Numbered from the stretch's first letter, positions 31,129-40,733 are shown. The stretch is 64,000 bases of DNA from Acidobacteriota bacterium (GCA_040754075.1 JBFMDH010000002.1:124001-188000); one strand, 5' to 3'. A program made the numbers and translations. The notes: generated by a model from the letters alone, not told the origin.

Positions 31129-34062
31129 GTGAATAACAAAAAACCCCTTGCAGTAATCCTTTGGCTTCTACTTTTACTCAACCTTGCGCTGTCGCAATCT
31201 GCGCAACCTGCGCCGCAACCGACAACCACGCAAAAAGCTCCGGCGACCGCCAAAGCGCCGCGTCCCATCGAGGTCGCAGACGTTGCCGCGTGGAAACGCA
31301 TTCAGCAACCCACGGTTTCCAATGACGGCGCATGGTTTGCCTATCGTCTGGCACCCAACGAAGGCGATAGCGAAGTCATTGTCAGAAGACTTGCGGACAA
31401 TAAAGAATGGAAATTCCCGGCGGGCGAAACCTCATTCTTTGCGCCGCTGGCGTTTTCCGATGATTCAAAATGGTTTGCCTTTTCCACCTCGCCTACCGCA
31501 AAAGAAAGCAAAAAGTTGAGAAAAGACCGCAAGCCGATTACTACTAAAGCGGTGCTGGTTGAACTCGGAACCGAGAAAAAAATCGAGTTTGAGAAAATCA
31601 AACGCTTCGCCTTTTCGGGCGAGCAAGCTATCTGGGTTGCCCTGCATCGCAATGGCGCGGACGCTCCGGCAATGCCACCGACGCCCGCAGGCGCAACGCC
31701 ACCCGATAGACCGACGGGTTCGGATTTGATTCTTTATGAACTCGCAAGCGGCAATCAACTCAACGTCGGCAATGTCGCGGACTTTGCTTTCAATAAACGG
31801 GGTGACTGGTTGGCTTTTACCATTGATGCGACCGACAAAGTCGGAAACGGCGTGCAGATTCGCAATATGGCAACCGGCGCAATTCAGCCACTCGAAAGCG
31901 GCAAAGCGATTTATCGAAGTTTGAACTGGACGGAAAAAGGCGATGCCTTTGCCGTGCTCAAAGGCGAAGAGGATAAAAAATTTGAAGACAAACTCTACAG
32001 CGTCGTTGGCTTTAAAAATTTTGCAACTTCGCCGGCGCAAAAAATAACTTTCAATCCGCAAGATGATAAAAGTTTTCCCGCTGGCATGAGCGTCAGCCCG
32101 AATCGCGCGCCGGTGTGGAGCGAGGATTTGAGCACACTGATTTTCGGCATTGCCAATGTCAAAAAGAAAGAAGGCGCAGATAAACCCGAACCCAAAGAGG
32201 GCGAAGAAAAACCTGACCCGCGCGCCGCAATGATGGCGGCGATGAAAAAAGATGACGAACCCGATAAACCCGACATGGTCATCTGGCATTGGAAAGACAA
32301 ACGCCTGCAATCGCAACAACAGGTGCAGGAGAGTTTCGACAAAAATTTCAGCTACACTTCAATCTATCGCGTGGAGGAAAAGAAATTCATTCGTCTCGCC
32401 GATGATGCGGTTCGCCAGGTGAGCGTCGCGCCGAAACAGAACTGGGCAATCGGCACGGATAACAGCGAATATGAATGGATGAGCAACCTGGATGGTCGCC
32501 GTTTCCAGGATGTTTACGCGATTGATATGAAAACCGGGGCGCGAAAACTTGCGATTAAAAAGACCTCGAACTTTTTCGGCGCATCGCCAGACGGGACAAA
32601 ATTTCTTTATTACGATGACGGCAACTATTTCACTTACGATATGACCACAGGTCAATCGATGAACATCACCAAAGGGGTTGCCACCAATTTCTATAATGAT
32701 GAAGACGACCACAACCTCGTCAAGCCGCCGCGTTTTCCGATGGGCTGGACGAAAGATGGTGTGTCCATATTGCTATCGGATGGTTGGGACATCTGGAACG
32801 TTTCGGCGCGTGGCGGACAGGCGACCAACCTGACAGTTAATGGCAAGAAAGAGCAGATTCGCTATCGCAATCGTTTCCGCTTAGACCTCGACGAAAAAGG
32901 CATTGACCTCGCAAAACCGATGTACGTCGGAGCCTACGGCGAATGGACGAAGAAAGCCGGTATCGCCCGCATTGAAAACGGCAAACCGGGCGCGAAAACG
33001 TTGCTCTGGGATGACGCGGGATTCGGCTCAATAATGAAAGCCAAAAATGCCGAGAAATATTTTTACACGCGGGATACTTTCGACACCTACCCGGATGTCT
33101 ATCTTGCCGACGCGATGCTTGCCAACGGGCAACGCCTGACCGATGCCAATCCACAACAGAAAAATTACCAGTGGTCGAGCGGCAGCAAATTGATTGAATA
33201 CACCAGCGCCAAAGGCGATAAATTGCAGGGCGCGCTTTTCCTGCCTGCCAATTACGAACCCGGCAAAAGCTATCCGACCATCGTGTACATTTACGAAAAG
33301 CTATCGCAGGGGTTGAACAACTACACCTCGCCATCGGTTGGTGGCTTCAATAAATCTTTGTACACCAGTCAGGGGTACGCGGTGTTGATGCCCGATATTG
33401 TTTACAAAGTGAACGACCCCGGAATGTCCGCTGTGTGGTGCGTGCTTCCGGCGCTCGATGCGGCAATCAAGACCGGCGTGGTCGATAAAGACCGCGTGGC
33501 GATTCACGGGCATTCGTGGGGTGGCTACCAAACGGCGTTTTTGATTACCCAGACCAAAGCTTTCAAAGCCGCCATAGCCGGTGCGCCGCTCACGGATATG
33601 ATCAGCATGTACAGTTTGATTTACTGGAACTCAGGTTCTGCAAATCAGCCGATTTTCGAGAGCAGTCAAGGCCGGTTTACGGGCGGTTACTGGGAAGTGC
33701 CCGAAGCCTATCAACGCAACTCGCCGGTTTACTTTGCCAGGAACGTTGTGACGCCGCTCATGATTTTACACAACGATAAAGACGGCGCGGTCGATTGGAC
33801 ACAGGGCATCGAATATTTCAACACCCTCAGACGGTTGAATAAACCTGTGGTGATGTTGCAATACAAAGGTGAAAATCACGGACTGGCGAAACTCGAAAAT
33901 CGCAAAGATTATTCGGTGCGCATGCTGGAATTTTTTGACCATCATTTGAAAGGCAAACCCGCGCCGCCGTGGTTACAGGACGGGGTGCCGCATTTGAAGA
34001 TCAAAGAGCACCTTGAGGAGCGCGTTAAAGAAGCCAAAGACAAACCGGAGTTTGATAATTAA
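31129..34062 (+). CDS. Secreted S9 family peptidase (large prolyl-oligopeptidase type)
   Basis: 977 residues with a GTG start, selected because GGAGG lies 5 bases before it and a signal peptide begins there (NNKKPLAVILWLLLLLNLALSQ). After a Pro/Thr/Ala-rich linker comes a long N-terminal propeller region with an internal charged insert (KKKEGADKPEPKEGEEKPDP, about residues 345-370). The C-terminal alpha/beta hydrolase carries S796 in HGHSWGGYQ, the acid in NDKDGAVDW and the His in GENHGLAK. At almost 1000 residues it is longer than the S9 protein at 12727-14790. A scavenging peptidase role in the periplasm is likely. Confidence 0.92.
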   Translation: MNNKKPLAVILWLLLLLNLALSQSAQPAPQPTTTQKAPATAKAPRPIEVADVAAWKRIQQPTVSNDGAWFAYRLAPNEGDSEVIVRRLADNKEWKFPAGETSFFAPLAFSDDSKWFAFSTSPTAKESKKLRKDRKPITTKAVLVELGTEKKIEFEKIKRFAFSGEQAIWVALHRNGADAPAMPPTPAGATPPDRPTGSDLILYELASGNQLNVGNVADFAFNKRGDWLAFTIDATDKVGNGVQIRNMATGAIQPLESGKAIYRSLNWTEKGDAFAVLKGEEDKKFEDKLYSVVGFKNFATSPAQKITFNPQDDKSFPAGMSVSPNRAPVWSEDLSTLIFGIANVKKKEGADKPEPKEGEEKPDPRAAMMAAMKKDDEPDKPDMVIWHWKDKRLQSQQQVQESFDKNFSYTSIYRVEEKKFIRLADDAVRQVSVAPKQNWAIGTDNSEYEWMSNLDGRRFQDVYAIDMKTGARKLAIKKTSNFFGASPDGTKFLYYDDGNYFTYDMTTGQSMNITKGVATNFYNDEDDHNLVKPPRFPMGWTKDGVSILLSDGWDIWNVSARGGQATNLTVNGKKEQIRYRNRFRLDLDEKGIDLAKPMYVGAYGEWTKKAGIARIENGKPGAKTLLWDDAGFGSIMKAKNAEKYFYTRDTFDTYPDVYLADAMLANGQRLTDANPQQKNYQWSSGSKLIEYTSAKGDKLQGALFLPANYEPGKSYPTIVYIYEKLSQGLNNYTSPSVGGFNKSLYTSQGYAVLMPDIVYKVNDPGMSAVWCVLPALDAAIKTGVVDKDRVAIHGHSWGGYQTAFLITQTKAFKAAIAGAPLTDMISMYSLIYWNSGSANQPIFESSQGRFTGGYWEVPEAYQRNSPVYFARNVVTPLMILHNDKDGAVDWTQGIEYFNTLRRLNKPVVMLQYKGENHGLAKLENRKDYSVRMLEFFDHHLKGKPAPPWLQDGVPHLKIKEHLEERVKEAKDKPEFDN

Positions 34063-34078
34063 CGCAATTCGTGATTGC

Positions 34079-34112
34079 TTTGGAGTGCGGTGACCAGTCG
34101 CCGCACTCCAAA
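34079..34112. terminator. Bidirectional hairpin between convergent genes (TGGAGTGCGG type)
   Basis: TTTGGAGTGCGG (34079-34090) pairs perfectly with 34101-34112 around a 10-base loop. It lies between the S9 peptidase and the convergent small gene. The same arm sequence appears again at 37220-37231 and 37496-37507. Confidence 0.7.
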
Positions 34113-34172
34113 TGAAGTTTCTGCTTTTTTAGCGCACAGGTTTGCGTTGCGCCTGTTGGTTGGTTCGATAAT

Positions 34173-34589
34173 TTAAGCCTGTTCGGGCACCCAACCGAGA
34201 CCGCCGCAATAACAAATCATCTGTTGGTTTTCCAGGCTTTGCGGTTCAATGCCTTTTTCGGTGCAGAACGGACAATCCCTGGCGTCCGAGGGGCGCGCGG
34301 GAACCAGCGGTTTGATTTCCGGGTAAGTGAGACTGCCTTGAAACAACGCGACATTAATCATTCGCACATCGCGTTCTTCGGCAAGTTGCGGACTATCGCC
34401 TTCGTGTGAAAAGACCACCACCTCACCTGTGGGCTTGAGCGCCCAGCATTTTTCCCAATCGATGCACAGCGGCAAAGCTTTGAATTGACCGGCGAGTTGC
34501 CGCAGATTGAGCGCGTCATGGTCAGGGTCTTTCAAATATTCTTCAAGGCGCGTAACAATTTGTTCGGTTAGTCTGGGTTCGAGATTCAT
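34173..34589 (-). CDS. Uncharacterised cytosolic protein with C-terminal cysteines
   Basis: 138 residues from the ATG at 34589, with GGGAGAAG upstream. The N-terminal half is helical (LTEQIVTRLEEYLKDPDHDALNLRQLAGQF). The middle, LCIDWEKCWALKPTGEVVVFSHE, looks like a small beta-sheet. The C-terminus has DCPFCTEKGI and MICYCGGLGW, two Cys pairs that could bind zinc. No family is recognised. The gene is alone, divergent from the next one. Confidence 0.65.
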   Translation of the reverse strand: MNLEPRLTEQIVTRLEEYLKDPDHDALNLRQLAGQFKALPLCIDWEKCWALKPTGEVVVFSHEGDSPQLAEERDVRMINVALFQGSLTYPEIKPLVPARPSDARDCPFCTEKGIEPQSLENQQMICYCGGLGWVPEQA

Positions 34590-34861
34590 CGGACGTTCTT
34601 CTCCCTTTAAATATTTATTGTTTTTATTGGAATGATTGCTTAATGAGGGCAACCGCTGGCTTATTTCAGCAGAAACAAAATGCAGCATAATCGCTCGGAA
34701 AAAGAAGGTAAAGACATTTGTTATCGCCGTCAAATAACGCCTGCCCGGACGAAAGCTTTACATTTTTAGCGATGCCATGACGCTCTTGCCGTGTTACTAT
34801 CCAATTGCGGTCAGACCGATTTACACTTTCCTCTGAATCACCTTCCTCGTAAGGAGTTTTT

Positions 34862-35359
34862 ATGAAAATCAAATCCAGTGCACTTATAACCTTAATCCTC
34901 ATGCTGTTGTATGCCTTTCCTGTAAAAGCGCAACCGGCGAACACCTCGGCGCAATGGTCAGCGGTTCAGTCAATTCCTGTAGGCGACAAATTGAGCATTC
35001 ACCTGAAAGATGGCAAAAAGGTCGAAGGCAAATTGATTAGCGTAACCGATACGACAGTGACCATTGACCGCAAAAACCGACCGACCGATTACCGTCGCGA
35101 TGCGATTGCCAGAATTTATCGTTTCGTTGCCAATTCAGCAGGAAAATCCGTTGCTAAATCCGCAGCCATTGGCGCAGGAATAGGTTTTGCCGGAGGCGCT
35201 ATTGTTGCCGGAGCCGCCGGTAGTTACGAAGATTTAGGGACTGCCGAATTGGTCGGTATTCTCGGCGGTATTGGCGCGGCTATCGGCGCAGGCATCGGCG
35301 CGCTCATCGGCTCACTGGGCAGTCATAAAAAACGTGTGTTGGTGTATCAAGGCAATTAA
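34862..35359 (+). CDS. Secreted protein with an LSm-like strand region and glycine-zipper tail
   Basis: 165 residues. Signal peptide (SALITLILMLLYAFPVKA), then VGDKLSIHLKDGKKVEGKLISVTDTTVTIDRK, which has the bent-sheet pattern of LSm/SH3-like barrels (a DG-x-x-x-x-G core). The C-terminal 60 residues hold two glycine-zipper segments (GAGIGFAGGAIVAGAAG and GILGGIGAAIGAGIGALIG), likely a membrane-inserting hairpin. AAGGAG precedes the ATG. The function is unknown. Such proteins are common in Acidobacteriota and may be envelope stress factors. Confidence 0.65.
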   Translation: MKIKSSALITLILMLLYAFPVKAQPANTSAQWSAVQSIPVGDKLSIHLKDGKKVEGKLISVTDTTVTIDRKNRPTDYRRDAIARIYRFVANSAGKSVAKSAAIGAGIGFAGGAIVAGAAGSYEDLGTAELVGILGGIGAAIGAGIGALIGSLGSHKKRVLVYQGN

Positions 35360-35402
35360 CCACGACAATGAATGATTGATAATTGATGCGCTTTTATACT
35401 TT

Positions 35403-35435
35403 GTTGAACAAGCGGTCTTTGACCGCTTGTTCAAC
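35403..35435. terminator. Perfect 15-bp hairpin between convergent genes (GCGGTC-TTT-GACCGC)
   Basis: GTTGAACAAGCGGTC pairs exactly with its complement around TTT. It lies between the LSm-like gene and the convergent PQQ-like gene, a natural place for a shared terminator, but no T-run follows on either side. Confidence 0.7.
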
Positions 35436-35492
35436 TTAATCAATAATTCTGCAAATCGCTTTATTGAACTTCAACCCTTTATCATTTCCGGT

Positions 35493-37049
35493 TTATTGCA
35501 TAGCCAGATTGAAACAAGCCATTTCATTGCCATTGCGAACCAATAATTTTCCGTTAGCGATTGCCGGATAATTCCAGGTCTTGCCTTCGAGGGCTTGAAA
35601 TTTCGTAACCTCTTCGTATTTATCAGGCGTCGCTTTGACCAGCGCGAGTTCACCCTGTTCGGAAATAATAATCAAATGGTCGCTCGCTAAAATGATTTGT
35701 CCGAAACCATAGCGCCCGCCTTTCCATTTGCGCTCGCCGGTCTGCACCTCGACGCAGGTGAGAATGCCTTCGTCGAGTCCGTAAGCGTAGCCGTTGAGAA
35801 TCACCGAACTGTTGAACTTATTTTTCATGTTGGTGTTTTCCCAGATTTTTCGCGCTGCGAGTTTGCCGCCACTGTCGCTTACGTCAACCAACGCCGCGCC
35901 TTTGCCATAACCTGACGAAATAAAAAAGCGCGTGTCGCTTATGGGAATCGGTTGCGAACAATTGATGCCCATCTGCGTATCCCAGGGATAATCCCAGAGC
36001 AATGCGCCGTCATCGGGGTTAATGCCGACAATGCGATTGGCAGTGACGGCGAGAATCTGGCGTTTGCCCGCAAGCGTGGCAAGCATCGGCGACACATACG
36101 CCTGCGTATCACTGAGTGTATGCCACATCGCCGCGCCGGTATTTTTGTTGTAAGCGACAAAGGATTTATTTTTGCCGCCGGGTTGCACGATGACCTTATC
36201 ATCAACGATGAGCGGCGCGGCTGCCATGCCCCATTGCAAATTGCTTGCGCCGTTGTCGGTTAAAATATTTTTGCCCCAGATAACTTTGCCGGTTTTGGCA
36301 TCCAGACAACGCAATTCGCCGGTTGCGCCCAGCGCGTAAAGTTTGCCGTCGTCCCACGTCGGGGTGGCGCGCGGTCCATTGCCGCCCATTGATTCAACGA
36401 ACTCTGCGTTCCAACTCTGCGTCCACACCTCGCGCCCGTTGTCGATGTTGTAAGCCGCCACCACTTCCAGATTGCGCCGTTGTTCAATGGTGTAGGCGAG
36501 ATTGTCCGCAACCACGAATGAAGCCCAGCCGAGTCCGACCGGTTGTTTCCAGATGGGCTTTAAGCCTTCGGCAGACCAGTTGGTGGAAATTTTCTGTTCA
36601 TCATAACGCCCATCGCGATTGGGTCCGCGATAATTCGTCCAATAGGTTCGAGTGCTCGTGGAGGTTGCGGGTTTTGCCGCATCGGTTGTCGCGGGCGCGT
36701 TGGTCGGATTACTGGTTGCAGCCGTCGTTCCCTCGGTTGAATTTGTTGAGCCGGGATTTTCGGCTTCCTGTTTTTGTTGTTCGCGGTGTCGTTCAAGCGC
36801 CGAATAGTGCGATTCGGCATCCGCATCGGGGCGTGTAAAGATGGCTGAAAGGATGCCGACTTTGGCGAGGACGAAAATATAGAGAACGCCAAGCGCCACA
36901 ATGCCGACCGAACCGAGAAGTTTTTTATCGGTCGGGGTATCGCGTTTCAGCCAGAGCATCACCAGCCCGGCGGGTGGAAATAAAATGGTTGTCAGCAGAA
37001 TCGCTTTGGTTGAAAGCGCATTCGATGATGCCGTGTCGTTTGCTTGCAT
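35493..37049 (-). CDS. Membrane-anchored PQQ-like beta-propeller protein
   Basis: 518 residues from the ATG at 37049, with GAGG upstream. Two membrane helices open the protein (ILLTTILFPPAGLVMLWL and GSVGIVALGVLYIFVLAKVG), followed by a low-complexity Thr/Ala/Asn linker (about residues 92-128). The remainder is a PQQ-like propeller with repeated 'LxxLDAKTGKVIW' blades (LRCLDAKTGKVIWGK, IVGINPDDGALLWDY, LTCVEVQTGERKW). The Trp-docking blades are regular but no PQQ-binding or metal residues are obvious, so it is more likely a BamB-type scaffold than a dehydrogenase. Three such genes lie in a row here. Confidence 0.85.
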   Translation of the reverse strand: MQANDTASSNALSTKAILLTTILFPPAGLVMLWLKRDTPTDKKLLGSVGIVALGVLYIFVLAKVGILSAIFTRPDADAESHYSALERHREQQKQEAENPGSTNSTEGTTAATSNPTNAPATTDAAKPATSTSTRTYWTNYRGPNRDGRYDEQKISTNWSAEGLKPIWKQPVGLGWASFVVADNLAYTIEQRRNLEVVAAYNIDNGREVWTQSWNAEFVESMGGNGPRATPTWDDGKLYALGATGELRCLDAKTGKVIWGKNILTDNGASNLQWGMAAAPLIVDDKVIVQPGGKNKSFVAYNKNTGAAMWHTLSDTQAYVSPMLATLAGKRQILAVTANRIVGINPDDGALLWDYPWDTQMGINCSQPIPISDTRFFISSGYGKGAALVDVSDSGGKLAARKIWENTNMKNKFNSSVILNGYAYGLDEGILTCVEVQTGERKWKGGRYGFGQIILASDHLIIISEQGELALVKATPDKYEEVTKFQALEGKTWNYPAIANGKLLVRNGNEMACFNLAMQ

Positions 37050-37219
37050 AAAACCTCGCTGTTTCAAATGGTTGAAATTTAGACGCAACAAAAATCGGAT
37101 TTATTCCATTGTTTCAAGCCGGGTTTGGTTGACCTTTCTATTTTCCGTGTGAATTCGATTATCATCAAGCGAATTTGATTTGCCGATAAACTGCCGGGTG
37201 CGATTAAAGTGGGACTTGC

Positions 37220-37507
37220 TGTGGAGTGCGGCGACAGTAGAGTCATACTCTAGAGCGATTTGCAATTGAGTTTACTCAGCATCTGTTGAGAGAGCGGTCT
37301 TTGACCGCGACTGCTTAACGACGCGGTCAAAGACCGCTCTCTCAACCTCAGTAAATCGTTTTGCAAACCGCTATAGTAGAGTCATACTCTGCGTCGCCGC
37401 TTTGGTGTAAGCCATAAAGCGATTCAGGACATCAGGTCAATCGGTCAGTTTGCTGCGAAATAAAAGCGGTAACCGTAGAGTTATACTCTGCGTTACCGCA
37501 CTCCACA
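37220..37507. repeat. Composite palindromic spacer with nested inverted repeats
   Basis: This 535-base spacer (37050-37584) holds no gene. The outer arms TGTGGAGTGCGG (37220-37231) and its complement (37496-37507) enclose a perfect 25-bp inverted repeat (37285-37309 with 37322-37346) built on GCGGTC-TTT-GACCGC. Three copies of the palindromic GTAGAGTnATACTCT occur at 37237, 37376 and 37475. It is a cluster of the window's dispersed repeat families. Confidence 0.8.
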
Positions 37508-37526
37508 GAAGGCGTCTTGCACCAAC

Positions 37527-37562
37527 AAAAAGGCAAGGGAAGTATGCAGCCCTTGCCTTTTT
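37527..37562 (-). terminator. Perfect 13-bp hairpin terminator of a PQQ-like gene
   Basis: AAAAAGGCAAGGG (37527-37539) pairs with its complement (37550-37562). The stem is flanked by A- and T-runs on both strands, so it works in either direction. It lies 22 bases after the stop of the minus-strand PQQ-like gene at 37585. Confidence 0.85.
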
Positions 37563-37584
37563 TGTGATTGATTTTGTGAAGCGT

Positions 37585-38955
37585 CTATTTTCCGGCAGTT
37601 GCGGAGGCTTTGTTGGCGATGCAATAGAGATGCTTTTCGCCGCGAATGTAAATCTTGCCGTTGGCTAACGCCGGTGTTGCAAAGACCGGTTCGCCCACTG
37701 AATTGGTGCGAATGATTTCATGTTGCGGGCCGGCTTTCACGACAAACGTATCGCCGTCATCGCTGGTGATTAAAATCTTGTCACCGAATGCCACCGGCGA
37801 TGCCATAAACGAGGCGGGCACCGGAACCCGACCGCCTTCATAAATCACCTTGCCGCTCTGGGCATCTACACAGGTCAGAATGCCTTTATCGGAAATTAAA
37901 TAGACCAGACCTTTATAAAGAATCGGCGACGCGCAATAGGCTGTGCCCTTTTCATATTTCCAGAGAACGTTTGAGGTTTTGGTCAAATCGCCATCAGCGC
38001 CAAGCTTAATGGCAATCGTGCGTTTTTCAGGATAACCCGCCGACACAATCACCAAACCATCGCCAACCAGCGGCACATGAATGGCGTTGCTCTTGACGCC
38101 TTCGATGCGCCAGAGTTCTTTGCCGGTTTTCGGGTCATATGAAATCGCGAATTCATTGCCGTTGGTAATGAGTTCCAGGCGCGTTGCGGTTTTTACCAGC
38201 ACAGGCGTTGACCAACTGACTTCGACCGGGCGTTTGACGCGCCAGACTTCCTTGCCGGTCTTTTTATCCAAAGCGACAATAAAAGATTTTTCGCCGCTAT
38301 CTTCATCACATTGCAAGATGACTAAATTTTCATAAAGCACCGGCGAGGTGCCGACGCCCATCCCTAAAGTGGCAATGCCGCCGAGCGATTTTTTCCAGAT
38401 TGGTCTGCCGGTGAAATCATAAGCATAGATGCCTTCGGAACCGAAATAAGCATAAACCAGTTTGCCATCGGTTACGGCTGTGGGCGATGCGTAAGTGTTA
38501 CGGCGATGGCGATGGTCGAAAACCGTTCCTTCGTAAGCCACCTGTTGCCAGAGAATTTTCCCGGTTACCGCATCCACGCAAATCACGCGCATGGTGTGTT
38601 TTTTGTCTGCGCCTGCCCAATCCGGGTGTTTGAACTCTTCTTTGCCGAGCATATGAATGGTGGCTTTGGCACCCGGCACCACTTCACCTTCGGTATCCGA
38701 TGTTAAAAAGATGCGATTGCCCCAGACAATCGGCGAAGAGTGACCGGCTCCGGGAATCGCAGTTTTCCATTGAATGTTTTTGGTTTCGCTCCACTCGGTC
38801 GGGAAATTGGTTTCCTGCGAAATGCCCTGACCATCTGCGCCGCGCCACCCCGTCCAATAATTGGTCGAGCCGGTCTTGGTTTTGGCATCCGCGAGCGACG
38901 CGCCAATCAATGCCACACATAATAAGTAATTCACTGCTGCGAATAATCGCTTCAT
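37585..38955 (-). CDS. Secreted PQQ-like beta-propeller repeat protein
   Basis: 456 residues with a signal peptide (KRLFAAVNYLLCVALIGASLADA). The mature protein opens YWTGWRGADGQGISQETNFPTEW, the usual lead of Planctomycetes/Acidobacteria PQQ-like proteins. Regular blades follow (VICVDAVTGKILWQQ, IVALDKKTGKEVWRVK, LTCVDAQSGKVIYEG). No cytochrome motif or catalytic Asp/Glu cluster is visible. GGAG lies before the ATG. It is closely related in layout to the next gene upstream (39224-40606), suggesting tandem duplication. Confidence 0.88.
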   Translation of the reverse strand: MKRLFAAVNYLLCVALIGASLADAKTKTGSTNYWTGWRGADGQGISQETNFPTEWSETKNIQWKTAIPGAGHSSPIVWGNRIFLTSDTEGEVVPGAKATIHMLGKEEFKHPDWAGADKKHTMRVICVDAVTGKILWQQVAYEGTVFDHRHRRNTYASPTAVTDGKLVYAYFGSEGIYAYDFTGRPIWKKSLGGIATLGMGVGTSPVLYENLVILQCDEDSGEKSFIVALDKKTGKEVWRVKRPVEVSWSTPVLVKTATRLELITNGNEFAISYDPKTGKELWRIEGVKSNAIHVPLVGDGLVIVSAGYPEKRTIAIKLGADGDLTKTSNVLWKYEKGTAYCASPILYKGLVYLISDKGILTCVDAQSGKVIYEGGRVPVPASFMASPVAFGDKILITSDDGDTFVVKAGPQHEIIRTNSVGEPVFATPALANGKIYIRGEKHLYCIANKASATAGK

Positions 38956-39223
38956 ACTTTTTTCTCCTCAGAAAAGCGTCACAACCATACCCTGTACTCA
39001 AAAGAGTATGCGCGACTTTGCTTAAATCTTGGCTGGGGTGAAAACTCCTGGTGAAAGATTCCACTGAAAAAAACGTGATGCCCAATGATACTAAAAGCCA
39101 CCTGATAAATCCATGTGCTGAGTTACAGGAAGCGCGCGCAATCGCACAACCGCGCAAGCGGCTTTTCAAGATTTACGCCTGAACTGATGTGCGGCGTTGC
39201 CCTCAACCATCACAATGGTCAGG

Positions 39224-40606
39224 TTATTTGCTGGCTTTCGCGGCTTTCCCTGCCATAGGCTTTGTCGGTTTTTCCGCGATGCAAAAAAGCGTCTTCAGCC
39301 CGCGCACGAAAATCATGCCATCCGAGATTGCCGGGGTTGCCATCAACACTTCGCCGATTTCGTTTTTGGCGAGCACTTCGTATTGTTCTCCGGCTTTAAT
39401 CACAAACACCACGCCATCTTCGCTCGACAGATAAACCTTGCCATCGGCAGCCACCGGCGAGGCGCTGTACGCGCCACCTTCACCGATGCGCTGTTGATAA
39501 ACCACTTTGCCGGTTTTGGCATCGAGACATCGCAGTATCGCCTGGTTTTGGCAGATGTAAAGATAATCGCCGTAAATCACCGGCGTCGGCATATAAGCGC
39601 CGCCACGTTGCACGCTCCAGGCGATGTATTGATTCGCGGTTTCGCCTTTTTTCAAATCCAGACTGATGTCGCCGGTCGCGCCCGGGCGAATCGCATAAAT
39701 CGGTTGATTGGGGCGATAGTGATTGACGATGAAAATTAAATCGTGTCCGATGACGGGCGTCGTCGCGGTGACTTCCGGGTTGCCTTTCATCGCCCACAAC
39801 TCTTTGCCGGTCAGCGGGTCGTAGCCTCTGGCGGCGTGTGTGGCATTGGTAATTAATTCGGTTCGGGTTTTGCCTTCGTAAATCGTCGGCGTTCCCCACG
39901 AAGGAATTTCATCGCGCATGGTCTTCCAAATCTCTTTGCCGGTTTTGATGTCATAAGCCGCGATGAAGGAATTTTTCTGCACATCACATTGCAAAATCAC
40001 CATGCCTTTGTAGATGATTGGCGAACTTGCGGTGCCCCATTCGTAATCCGGGTCGTAAAACCATCCGGCGCTCAAAACGCCGAGGTCTTTCTTCCACATC
40101 AATTTGCCTTTGAAGTCGTAACAGTACAAGCCTTCGGAACCGAAAAAGGCGACGACATATTTGCCGTCAGTGACCGGCGTCGAACTGGCGTGCGTTGATT
40201 TGATGTGGCGTTTGCTTTTTGGCACGCCTTCGTGCGCCACCCGTTCCCAGAGAATTTTGCCTGTGGTTTTATCCAGGCAATAAACTTTCCAGGTGTGTTT
40301 GGATAAATCCTTGTCCGAATCGACATCGCCATAGAGTCCATGACGAAAGTAAGGATTAGGGTCGCTGCTGATGGCAGTCGTCACAAACAGACGATTGCCC
40401 CAGACAATCGGGCTGGCGTGAGCCAGTCCCGGAATCGGGGTTTTCCATAAAATATTTTCGCCGGTTTTGGCGTCCCATTTCACCGGGGTGGGTTTACCTT
40501 CGGCGACGCCTGAAGCATTGTTGCCGCGAAACGCGGGCCAGTTCTGCGCGTTGGCAAGGGTCGCAAAAAACAGAATGAGTAGAATGGATGAAATGTGCTT
40601 TTTCAA
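39224..40606 (-). CDS. Secreted PQQ-like beta-propeller repeat protein
   Basis: 460 residues with a signal peptide (MKKHISSILLILFFATLANA). It opens WPAFRGNNASGVAEGKPTPVKW and has GLAHASPIVWGNRLFV and LYCYDFKGKLMWKKDLG, matching the neighbour's GAGHSSPIVWGNRIFL and IYAYDFTGRPIWKKSLG. Blades end in LDAKTGKVVYQQ and related turns. The last strand IFVRGLKTLFCIAEKP pairs with the neighbour's IYIRGEKHLYCIANKA. The tail is Lys/Ala-rich. Probably the parent or copy of the adjacent gene. Role unknown, probably a periplasmic propeller. Confidence 0.88.
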   Translation of the reverse strand: MKKHISSILLILFFATLANAQNWPAFRGNNASGVAEGKPTPVKWDAKTGENILWKTPIPGLAHASPIVWGNRLFVTTAISSDPNPYFRHGLYGDVDSDKDLSKHTWKVYCLDKTTGKILWERVAHEGVPKSKRHIKSTHASSTPVTDGKYVVAFFGSEGLYCYDFKGKLMWKKDLGVLSAGWFYDPDYEWGTASSPIIYKGMVILQCDVQKNSFIAAYDIKTGKEIWKTMRDEIPSWGTPTIYEGKTRTELITNATHAARGYDPLTGKELWAMKGNPEVTATTPVIGHDLIFIVNHYRPNQPIYAIRPGATGDISLDLKKGETANQYIAWSVQRGGAYMPTPVIYGDYLYICQNQAILRCLDAKTGKVVYQQRIGEGGAYSASPVAADGKVYLSSEDGVVFVIKAGEQYEVLAKNEIGEVLMATPAISDGMIFVRGLKTLFCIAEKPTKPMAGKAAKASK

Positions 40607-40733
40607 TGACTCCTCCGCGATATAAAAACAGGTAGCTGGGGTTTCGATAAGAGTTGAACCGTAAAACTATCCTTCATTTTCAGTTGCCCAAGCAAGCGTG
40701 GAAAGCGATTTTCGTTGAGGTGTACGCCGAAAT

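Noticed and set aside
31465-32319. 284-codon frame antisense to the large S9 peptidase
   Set aside because: Phe/Ile/Arg-rich antisense product with no recognisable family or ribosome site.
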